Positions 1-12,000 of a stretch of DNA of 64,000 nt are shown piece by piece. The notes under the pieces are model-generated. The model was not told where the DNA came from. It made no database searches and saw only the letters and a program-made list of their open reading frames with translations. The translations under genes were made by a program, and so were the position numbers. The stretch lies in the NCBI RefSeq assembly GCF_030269925.1, contig NC_085130.1, positions 7,204,501 through 7,268,500 on the forward strand. Direction: 5' to 3'. Source of the stretch: Bombyx mori. Taxonomy: Eukaryota; Arthropoda; Insecta; Lepidoptera; Bombycidae. The number at the start of each line of letters is the position of its first letter. The stretch's first letter is position 1.

Positions 1-3000
1 TCCGCTTCCGGACGGAGTTACATCGGCTAATGGAACCCTAATGGTTTCGGAAGCTTCTAAACGCCACGCAGGCCTGTACACTTGCAAGGCTGTAGACGGA
101 GACAAGAAGATTGAATCGAAAATCACTCTAGATGTAGTCGGTAAGTTTTTTCATATTACACGTATGTAAATGTCGCCATCCACCTGGAGACATTAGTTCT
201 GAGTGCTTAGTGCAGTTTTTTTCCGGTCATCGTTCTGGTCGAACCCGTCGCTTGCGACGAAGGGCTCGACGAGTAAATGGACGTTAAAAATTAAAAACGT
301 TAATTCCAGCCTCCACCATCATCATCGTCAGCCCACATACGTCCATTGCTGGACATAATCCCAATCCATACCAATTCATCCATCCATATTAATGCATATC
401 AAATCCATTTCCACTAGTCACGATAACGTTAACGATAAGTACATCTATAAAAAAAAGGATTAATTTTAAAAATGGAATAGCTTAGGAATCACTCACTCAA
501 AAGTCCTTTAATTTCGATGGTGGCGCTAGTAGTCTTACTTACCTTTTTTTGCCCTTGTAGGCAGACGAGCATTCGGCCCACCTGATGGTGAGTGGCTACC
601 GTCGCCCATGGACTTCAGCAATGCCAGGGGCAGAGCCAAGCCGCTGCCTACCGCTTAATACTCTCTACAAGCCTCTTTTAAAGAAGGACACTACCTACAC
701 TAACTCTACTATGAACTGCGTTTCGTACGATACAATTGACCTACGGAACTGACTTCGCAGTGTCGCCGAGGATAACGGAGCCCGTTCAAGATCAGAACGT
801 GCAGGTCACCGCAGGACAGGACGTCGTGCTGAACTGCGTCGCGTCCGGCGACCCCCCGCCCACGATGCAGTGGGACAAGAACAGCGATATACTCACTCAG
901 ATACGTTAGTAGCATTTCTATTGATCACAATAAAATATCCCTTTGCCTTTGACTGAAAGATTTAAAAAAAATTTTTTGTCGCTCCAGTTGAAAGTTTCCC
1001 TCGCAACCATTTTCTAAGCTTAAACTTCTGCACGACATTATCGCTGACTTTGAGCAGTCCATGGTCATCAACGCCCACGATGACCCAATCTACCGGCAAT
1101 GGTTCAAGATTATCGCAGCATGCAAATTTGTATACTCAATCTCCCCCAGATTGGAGGCAAATATATTGAAGAAACTACAGATTCACATGCAAACGAGTTT
1201 CCGATCCACCGGGGTCAAGTTATCAGTTAACCTTGAAATATCAGGTGGGAGTCTCAGTTTGTAAAGCTTAAAGCTTCGTGACAGAAACGGGCACAAAGTC
1301 GATACCAATGAAACAGACGAAGCGAACACGACAAGTAGCCATCTTGTGAAGATGTTTAGTATTCCTTCTCCTCGTGTCTGAAGGTCATGATGGTCATCTT
1401 ATCCTGTCTTCGGATACGCTTCTATCTTATCTTATACCTTTAAATGAGCAATTCTTGTATATATATTAATATATATAATCTGAATCTCGGAAACGGCTCC
1501 AACGATTTTCATAAAATTTAGTATACAGGGGATTTCGGGGGCGATAAATCGATCTAGCTACGATTTATTTTCAGAAAATGATGTTTTATTCGTGTTTTCA
1601 ATAATCAACTCTTCCCGACATCTATTGGCGAATAATAGTACTATTTTTCTTAATTGAGGGCAACTGACCGCTTTAAAGACACAACAAGATGGCGTTATCA
1701 AAAAAAAAACGAGCAAAGCTCGGTCATCGTCTACTGAATCATTAAATAAGCTTATTTTTGAATGGTTCTTTACTGCATTTTCCATTACAATGTTTATTGT
1801 TACAGAGAATGGCGTGGCCAATGAAGCTAGTGCCAACGCCTCGACTGCCAGGTAACTTGTTTTCAGTATGACCTTGACTGGCCGACAAAGAGGATAAACA
1901 AACACACACTTTTCCTGGTGGTAGGACCTCTTGTGAGTCCGCGCGAGTAGGTACCACCAGCCTGCCTATTTCTGTCGTGAAGCAGTAATGCGTTTCGGCT
2001 TGAAGAGTGGGGCAGCCGTTGTAACTATACTGAGACCTTAGAACTCATGTCTCGAGGTGGGTGACGGCATTTACGTTGTAGATGTCTATGGGATCCGATA
2101 ACCACTTAACACAAGGTGGGCTCGACCACCCATCTATGCAATAAAAAATAAATGTGTGGTGTCGTGGGAAATCGGATAGGAACGAAGTTCCTTATTATAA
2201 AAACATTAATTTTAAGTTCTATTCGAGGTATAAAGAAAATAATTATTTGGGTATACAATTTTATTATGATTTTTTTATTGATAAAAATAAAAATAAACTA
2301 CTTTACAAAGTTATCAACTTTATTTTATTCACAATGATTTATAAATATAAAAAACATATAATAATAATATACAAAGAAACAGCTATTTATATGAATAATA
2401 ATAATAAGCGTCATCACGTAAACTATACATTAGCACTGTATAGCCATCATACTATAAGACTATATACATCTTACATCTTCTCTGTATATAAAAATGAATT
2501 GCTGTTAGTTAGTCTCGCTAAAACTCGAGAACGGCTGGACCGATTTGGCTAATTTTGGTCTTGAATTATTCGTGGAAGTCCAGGGAACTTAAAAGGAGAG
2601 GAGAAAATATAAAAAAGCTCGGAATTATATAAAAACAAAAAAAAATTGTTTTTCCTTTGATGTGTCCCCTTGATGTGTCTTTTATTTATCGATTGAGGCA
2701 TTACGAAGTCTGCCGGGTCAGCTAGTAAATAATAAAAATCTTATGTTCGGACGCTTTTTCCCGGTTACGGTACCCCTCCGCATCGTCCCATAAGGAACTT
2801 TGGGAAGCTTAAACGACAAAGGGAAGATATTTCACCGAGCGGGTGATATTGCTCGGTAGACCAACGGTCCAAATGTTGTTGTTCGGAACTTGTATATATG
2901 CAAACTAATCTTGAAAATGTCGTAAGCGAGATTCAGGCATCTGTCAAATATCTTGCGTTGTAAGATGGCTACCCGCCACAGAACTTCGTTCCAACAAAAA

Positions 3001-6000
3001 AATCTTTGCTAACACCAGCCTGTTAAATAGCGAACATGAAGATTGACGAGTTAAGTGGGTGTTTCAGTGTGGTGCTCCTCAACAACGGGTCTCTTCTGCT
3101 GAGGAATGTGTCGGAGAAGACCAGCGCTCACTACGGGTGCACGGCTGGGAGCGCCGCGGGGCTGGTGCGCCACGAGCTGCTACTCACAGTCGCACCACGA
3201 CACGGTCAGTGGTTGCCGTGGGATGACCCACCGTGGACACAGTCGTCGTGGCCTAAAGGATAAGACAAAGCCAACTCGTGTTCTGGTCTGATGTATAATA
3301 TCCTAAAAATCAAACCTATTTCTGCCGTGACGCAGTAATGCGTTTCGGTTTGAAGGGCGGGGCAGCCGTTATAACTATACTTGAGACCTTAGAACTTATA
3401 TCTCAAGGTGGGTGACGCGTTTACGTTGTAGATGTCTATGGGCTCCAGTAACCACTTAACATCAGGTGGGCTGTGAGATCGTCCACCCATCTAAGCAAAA
3501 AAAAGGCTTTATGCCACGATGACTTCGAGATGTGATAAAAACTTGGAAATTCAAAAGGACATCTCTCATTTTAAGAGTCAAACGGCGTGGCGGGGAAAGC
3601 CGTCGTCGTTTCTATATCGGTGGCCGGCGCCTACATGGTGCTGGTGCTCGCGCTGATGGTCTACTGCAGGAGACGAAGACTGAAACGTCGGCAGCGAGGT
3701 AACTACACATCCGATCTGTACTACGGGATATTCCACCCTAGGGCGTCACTCCGCGATGTCCACGTATAGTTCATTATACAAGGTTAAACACACATTGGCA
3801 TGGGCGTACCTACAAATAGAGAAAGTCATCTCTTGTCAAATAGCGGTACTAACGAACAGCGCCATCTAGTAGTGAAGGCCTTAATGTCGTAACTTCGAAT
3901 GTTGAGACTGGAAACAGTGCTCCACGTGACTATATCTATGCAAGTCTATGAATGCGCACACAGCTCTGCGCTGATATGCGCGGTCGGTCGAGCCGTCGGT
4001 CCGATTCGTTGGTCGACCGACGAGCTATGAGATTGTATGGATGTGTTCAGTGCCATGAAAACAAACGAGTCCATTCTAAGGCAGCTAGACATCCGAAAAA
4101 GGCTCATTTCCATCTGCCGGGAACGTGTTATGAGCTTCTTCGGACACATCATGCGGTCTCCCAGATTTCAATTAGAGAAGCTCGTAATTGACTGACCGTA
4201 CGCGCGTACGTACACTTAAAGCAAAAACGAATATCGATACAGAGCGCCTTATTACTGAAATGCGTCTTCGTCCGGCACTGTGGGATTTATCGTCCGTATT
4301 TTATAAAGACCGTGATGCTAAAACAAGTGCTTGGCAAGAAGTTTATAAATAATTAATTCATTTAATAAAGGATTTATTTTTCTTGTAAACTGTACACACG
4401 CATCGCAGTTCGCCGTCAGCGTAACACTGAATGTCAGCGCCGACGGTCAGGACGTACGGTCAGGGCGTACCATTGGTCTAGCACTGTTTCCAGCCTGAGA
4501 CTTCCTTTTCTAGATTCCCACCTCGATACGCGCCATCTGCTGACGATCCAAGTAAAACTGTCCCGCTTTTGTAGCCCACAGAAAACCATGGTACGCTCGC
4601 CCGGATAATCTAGTATAACCCCTCAAGAATAGGTAGAAAAAGAAAACCTTAATACGTGACGATTATGTTTCCTCACGACGATCTGGACGTCCGACGTCCC
4701 TCCGTGAAGGCATCAATGCGGCTCGTGTCGAGTCCTCCGCTAACCCTGGTCTCGCAGCAGCACTGCCCATGCTCTGGACACGTCACGTTCCCAACTAGAC
4801 CCTCGACCTCGTCCCTCATTGATGCCAAAGTTACCATCAGTATTGTAAAGATTTTGTGGGTACTTTGAAATTATGAACCTTATCATGTATGAGATACGTT
4901 TGAAGTCTCTGCAGTCTTCAATCCCGCTATAAACCAAACGGGGAATGGTGGTAACTGAGAACCATAGCTTTAAATTCCGCAATTTCTCATCTCTACAAAA
5001 CTGTAAGCTATTGGAAATATCGGAAATGAAATAAAACTGTTTAAAATAAGTGATTTTAATACATTTTGAATTATTTATTATAAAAAAAAGAACACAATAT
5101 TCCTAACCTAAAAGTACATGTTATTATCCGCAACATGCTTCGCCAGATTACAGAAATAAAGTTATCAGCAACATGCTTCGTCAAAAAGTACAATACTTAC
5201 TTTCAGCTGCAAGCGTCGTCATATTTGCGTGATTTTAATTGTGTCTGCGACTCACGAACATAAAAAGAGAATAAATAATTAAACACTATCTATTAATTTC
5301 ATAGTTCGCTTTGTGGGGATTACGGTGAAGGGAAGATCTTCCACCGAGCGGGTGATATTGCTCGGAAGACCGACGGTCCAAATGTTGTTGTTCGGAACTT
5401 GTATATATGCAAGCTCATCTTGATAATGTCGTAAGGGAGATTCAGGCGTCTGTCAAATATCTTGTACTCTATGATGGCTATCGTCTCATCAGCTTTATTT
5501 ACATACCCGATCCTGTAGACCGAATGGTAAACAGTCGACGTCGCCCAAAGCACGTCATTACGGATCCTCTCGATCCATTAACGGTGCTTTTAGGTACCAA
5601 AAGCACCGATCACCGTCCTCGTCTAATCCGTCGCTTACAACGAATGGCTCGACGAGCGAATTACCCCATAGACACAGACCACTGAGTTTCCCGCCGGATC
5701 TTCTCAGTGGGTTTCGTTTCCGATCCGGTGGTAAGTTCTGCGAAGCACTGCTCTTGTTAGGGCCAGTGTTAGCAATACTCCGGTTTGAGCCCCGTGAGTT
5801 CAGCGACACACATTAGGGTGAAGCTGAAATAGCCTCTCAAGCCTATCAGCATAGGAAAATAATCCATTACAATGTGTGTTTAGGTGAAAAAATGGAACTG
5901 GAAATGGTGGAGGGTCGAGAGAAGCTGGTGGAGGACGGCGAGACTGACGCGGTGAAGGTGAACGGAGGACCAGCGCAGAATGGACGACTGTTGCCCCACG

Positions 6001-9000
6001 AGAAGGACAGCGGTAATGCTGAGATCACCTACCTTCCTACCCCACTCGAAATGCCGCATTCAAACTGAATTTCTTGCTAACGCTTGCAAATTTTGTTTTT
6101 ACAAACTGTACTCTTAAGACGAAAGTAACGTCAACAGCAAAAATCAAGATTTCGGTTTTCCGTTTCTTCTTTAGAATCGTTGTGATTTCAAACTTGATGA
6201 AACGAAAAAATAAGTCCATAGAGACACAAACACATAAATGTATAGGATTCAGCCTAAGGAAGTTATTATAAAATATCAATTCACAGAGGGCGCTACCTCA
6301 TACTATAAAAGATGATTTACAATTATTTACTAATGACAAAATTTTACATATACATACTTAGATATTTAGGATAATTGTATTAAATTTTTTGAAGTTTTCA
6401 CTTCTACCACGTGTGAATTGCACACATGTTTTTTTGTTATATTCAAATATCAAATGCGAAAAACAAACAAACAGATGTCGGTAAGTTAAATATCACACTT
6501 GCAGTGGCTTGGCTGTTATAGACATAGACATTAGTTCTAAGACTCAGTTTTAACAGTACAACGGCTGCCCCAGCCTTCAAACCGAAATTCATTACTGCTT
6601 CACGGTAGAAAAATGTGGTGGTACCTACCCGTGCGGACTTACAAGACTTCCTACCACCAGGAGAATCTGTGATTAACGTTTATCTTTTTCATCGACAGGT
6701 CCTGATAATTCAGAAGTGTCCCGAGCCTCGAAGAAGTCTGGGAACTTTGAACGTCTCTCGCTGCCGCGGACCCTACTCACCGATCCAATCACACTAGGTA
6801 ACATTCGTCAGCTGCTGCCGGTGACGTCATTAGAATCGAATACCTAAATATGGATACGTTTTTTGAACGCATTGCATTTGTCGTCGCGGCTTAAAAGATA
6901 AGACGGCCGGTGCGTTTCGAACGACGCGACCGTGCCGTAGTTCGAATCTCGCAAAACATTACAAAAAAATATTGCTTGTGTGAAGTCGGTTTACGGACGA
7001 TAGTTGTTCGTGTGTGTGATGTCAGTGGCAGAACTATTCGAACTGCTAGCTATAATATGACGTCACGCGAGAACAAAGAAATGTGTCACAAGTATATTGG
7101 TGGTAGGACCTCTTGTGAGTCCTCACGGGAAGGTACCACTACCCTGCCTATTTCTGCTGTGAAGCAGTAATGCATTTCGGTTTGAAGGGCGGGGCAGCCG
7201 TTGTAACTATACTGAGACCTTTTAGAACTTATACTTCAAGGTGAATGGCGCATTTACGTTGTAGATGTCTATGGGCTCCAGTAACCACTTATCTCGTAAG
7301 CTCGTCCTCCCAACTAAATATTAAAAAAAGTCCTATCGGATCCTCCCGATCTTCTCTCGGTGCTTTTGAACTCTCCAACCACCGGCCATATTCTTCGAAC
7401 TCGACGTGCAACCTACGCCACAGACGCAGCCCACTGAGTTTCTCTCCGGATCCTCTCAGTGGGTCGCGATTCCGATCTAGTTGTAGATTCAGCGAAGCGC
7501 TGCTCTTGCTAAGGCTAATGTTAGGTAGTCCATCTCATTTGAGCACCTGTGAGCTCGCCTATCAAACCGCGCGTAGCTGGAATTAGTTGTATAAATGATT
7601 AGCTAGATTAGCTGTTAGTATTATCTCGTATGTGACGTCACACATCTCACGGCTCCGTCTGGTGCCAGGTCGCGGCGAGTTCGGCGAAGTGCTCCTGGCC
7701 AAGATCGACATGAGCCAGGTCGCCAAGCTGCGCAAGTCCGAGGGCGCCGATGCGGAGCCGAACCCGCGGCCCGTGCTCGTCAAGTCACTCACCACTAAAG
7801 ACGAGGTAGGTTTAAAATGGTAGTTTCTGTCAGCGCGGCTCGCGCTAATATGGACATCATCTATATATTAATACGTGAAGCAAAAACTTTGTATCCCTTT
7901 TTACGAAAATTGCGCGGACTGAGGAGTATGAAATTTCCCACACTTATAGAGAATACACCTCTACAGTGCAGACTGTTATATTTTTTACATTAAATCAATA
8001 AAAAAAGCATTACACACACTACCATGTATTTGACACACACACATATACTTATATATTGTGTTTATTGTCAAACTTTTGCTATTGCTTAAAGTCTGTGGTC
8101 AAATTAAGAATAAGTTAATCTTTGATGTTATTTATCTGTAGTGTAATCTTGGCAAAATTTGTGATTATAGAAGTATAAATAGTCTTTGACAATAGAACCA
8201 AACTTATAATTTCAATTAATTATAATCGAATTTCGACTACTACGGGACCACTAGTAAGTTTAAATTAACATAACCGGAGAGAAGGCGGGAGGAAAATGAT
8301 AATATGGAGTGAAATGAAATGAAATAAAGATGTTTAATTTGAGACATTAATCAACTGGGATGAAATTAAATGAAATGAGATGATATGGGATGAAATATAA
8401 TCTCAGTAAAATGGTGGTCATCTACTGAGACTTTTTCAGTGGACTTTTTGGAGGATCCCGAGAAGTGACGTCCAGCGGCTTTGTTTCATTTTCCCACATT
8501 TGTGCAAGATATTAAACAGTTAATAAACCACCGTTATTACGCATTTAAACCTGAACAAACACTGAATAGACAAAATAAAACAAATCACCCAACTTCACTT
8601 CTCGCGTTCCCGCCAAAAAGTCTCCTAGTCTTAATATATCGCTTCCTCAAAGACTAATCGAACACAAACCAGTTACATTAGAGCCGCGTTCGCTTCCCAG
8701 GTACAGCTGGCGGAGTTCCGTCGTCAGCTGGACGTGTTCGGGCGCGCCCGGCACAGCAACGTGGTCGCGCTCATCGGCTTGTGCAGCGAGATGGACCCGC
8801 ACTACATGCTGTTGGAGCACACGGACTGGGTAACCCAACTCGACACGTCACCTCTATTTACAGAGCGATAGAAACCTATTTTCAGTGACACGAAATTTTA
8901 ATGACAGCAAAAAAGAAAACAATTGAAAAAATTAAAATGAGAATTAAATCTAAGTCAATGAAATATAATTAAGTAAAGAAAGACATTTATGATTTAAAAG

Positions 9001-12000
9001 TCTTTAGTTTTTAATAAGGATTTTTCAGTGAAGTCTGTCATTCAATAAAAAGAGAGTTCAGTTTTGTATATAATTTATTAATATTGTTTAATTTTTAATA
9101 TTAATTTTAAAAGAGATTAAGGACTTTAAAATTTTTGTTTTCTTATTATACAATATACATATAACAGAAAACGCAATTAAATCTTTATTGTTTATTCATA
9201 CTGAAGTACTTCATGTCATCATCAGATGTTAATACAAATTAAAATAGATATGAGAAAAAAAGGCTTTCAAATAAATACGTCACAATAGGTACATCTAGAA
9301 AACACGTTGTGAAGTAAGGTTTATAAGAAAAAAATACAGTCGAAATGAGACCACTATTTTTTTAAGTCGGTTAAAAGCAATTGACATTTGGGGTCATCGC
9401 CCTCGAGCGAGTTTAAAATTTCACCCTCAAACTTGCCTTATAGGATTTTGATATGACATTACACTTTTCAATGTGCAATGTGAATTTGAACAGTAGCTGA
9501 TTCTGTTTGGACTTCGTTTGGAAGGTCACAGCCACGGGGATATCCCACAGCTGCAACTAATGTTGGGGTTGATCACGTACGTTTGGGGTGCCGTGCACAC
9601 GAATCGTGACGTCATTCCAGTATTCATGAAGCTCCGTTGGCATTTACTGGCATTTGACAAGATGAAGATAAGACTCTCTGTGTTCAGCTCGTTCCATAGA
9701 CATTAACAAATTGTAGTCAACGATATTTGTCCTTAGGAATATAATAAATATATCAGAAGTACCGCATCGCGTTACCATGAACCTCTATTGTATGTTAGGG
9801 AGATCTGAAGAGCTTCCTGCTGGCGACCCGCGGCCCCGACCCGGAAGAGGATGCGGGCGCCTCTTCCCCCCGCCCCCCGGCGCTCCGCCCTCCGCATCTG
9901 GCGTTGTTGGCGGCGCACCTGGCGGCCGCGGCGGCGCACCTCGCCGGGCACCGCCTCACGCACAGGTACGCCGCCACTACTACACGTGCGCTAATCGCAG
10001 CACCCGTACTTGTGGAAAAACTAAACCCGCCAAATTATAATTTGCATAATTACTGATGGTAGGACGTGTTGTGAGTCCGCACGGGTAGGTACCACCGCCC
10101 TGCCTATTTACGTCGTAGATGTCTATGGGCTCCAGTAACCACTTAACACCAGGCGGGCTGAATATAGAGTGAAATGAAATGAAACGAAGATAATTAATTT
10201 GAGACATTAATCAACTGGGATGAAATTACATGAAATGAGATGAGATAATATGGGATAAAATATAATCTTCAGTAAAATGGTGGTCATTTACTGAAGTCTC
10301 AACTTTTTCGGTGGATTTTTTGGAAGAGCCCTAGAAGTCACGTTCAGCGGCTTTGTTTCATTTTCTCACATTTGCACTTTCACAGATACTAAACAGTAAA
10401 TAAACCACCGTTATTCCAGATTTAAACCCGAAGAAACACTAAATAGACAAAATAAAACAAATCACATAACTTCACTCTTCGCGTTCCCGCCAAAAAGTCC
10501 CTTCAGAATGATACCGATCCCTTCTGTACCGTAAAAGTATACTTCAAACGTCAACTGTCAAACAGCCTCAAACGTCAAAGCGTCGAAAACTGGTGTTGCC
10601 ATCGCCGCATCGACCTTACCCAAATTAAATACTTGACGTTTCAGACTAAACTCGATTGACAATATTTACTGAGACTGCGACATATTAATACCATAGTTCG
10701 CTTTGTGAGGATCACGGTGAATGGAAGATCTTCCACCGAGCGTGTGAATATTGCTCGGTAGACCGACGGTCCGAATGTTGTTTTCGGAACTTGTATGTAT
10801 GCAAGCTTATCTTGAAAATGTCGTAATCGAGATTCAAACATCTGTCAAATATCTTGTGTTGTATGTATGGAGGGTAGAGGTAAGGAGAACCGTCTTATAT
10901 GGGAGAAGCTTGAAAAAGTGTCCCACTTTCAGCCCTAAATAACAGTTAAAAAATCCTCCAGAATGGCGCTAGCATAGGCACAGGGTATGGTATGAATTGA
11001 GCAGTTCTTAACTGATTGAAATATCGTGGGTTAGGAAATTTAATCTGTTTAATTACTAGAGTAGCTAGTGACAGTGTAATATACAAGACCTCACATGTTT
11101 ACCTAGTCCAAACTAATTTCGTCAATATAAAAAAAAATTATTGCTGTGGTAAAACGTGGAGACATCGATTGCATTTTCTTATCAGCATTAAAATAAAATG
11201 CTTTTTGTGATTTTGTAGTGCTTACAGTTCTTTTGTCTTTTTTGTATTTTTCTATCTTATTCTAATAACTTTCGCGCCTTTTTTTAAATTTACCCGGTTG
11301 CTACAGTAGCGCCACCCTTATTTAGCAGATTTTAACGGACACTTTTTCACACACAGAGACGGTTCTCCTTACTTCTACCCTCTATAGTTATATGATGGCT
11401 GCTAGTCACACGTGATCGCGTTTCTCACAACCATCGCTGTGTTCGCAGGGACATAGCCGCCCGAAACTGTCTCATAACGTCGAAGCTTCAGCTGAAGCTG
11501 TCCTGCCCGGCCCTGACCCGCGGGCCGCTGTCTCGCGAGTACTACAAGCTGCACGACCAGGTACGTACCGGTAGTCGTTAGGCTACGTCGCGGCCTGAAG
11601 GATAAGACGCCCGGTGTATGTGTACTAAGCGACGCGACAGTGCCAGCGTTCGATTCCCGCAACCAGGTAAAAAAAATTGTAATAAAATACGTACTTAACT
11701 AATGTTCACGATTGACTTCCACGGTGAAGGTATAACATCGTGTAATAAAAATCAAACCCGCAAAATTATAGTTTGCGTAATTACTCGTAGTATAGGACCT
11801 CTTGTGAGTCCGCGCGGGTAGGTACCACCGCTCTGCCTATTTATGCCTTGAAGCAGTAATGCGTTTCGGTTTGAAGAGCGGGGTATGCGTTTTACTGTTA
11901 AAAGTGAGACCTTAATGATTACTGAAATTATATTGTTGTCTCTATGGCACGTTGCAATTGATATACTACTGGAGATATGGCCAACTCGTGCCAAATCCCT

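Noticed and set aside
2154..2552. 132-residue AT-rich plus-strand open frame
   Set aside because: Low-complexity Ile/Lys/Tyr/Asn composition from AT-rich intron DNA running into a Helitron-like element.
3068..3204. Alternative start of the last-Ig-domain exon at 3068, after TGTTTCAG
   Set aside because: It leaves the reading frame broken relative to the preceding exon (phase 1). The acceptor at 3030 restores phase and adds a plausible Ig strand.
5558..5809. Reverse-strand open frame in family-B repeat as a host gene
   Set aside because: The same frame occurs in many dispersed family-B copies, so it is repeat sequence.
8281..8400. CRISPR-like or satellite array in GAAAT/GAGAT repeats
   Set aside because: The pentamer-rich block is part of dispersed repeat family C; no spacer structure.
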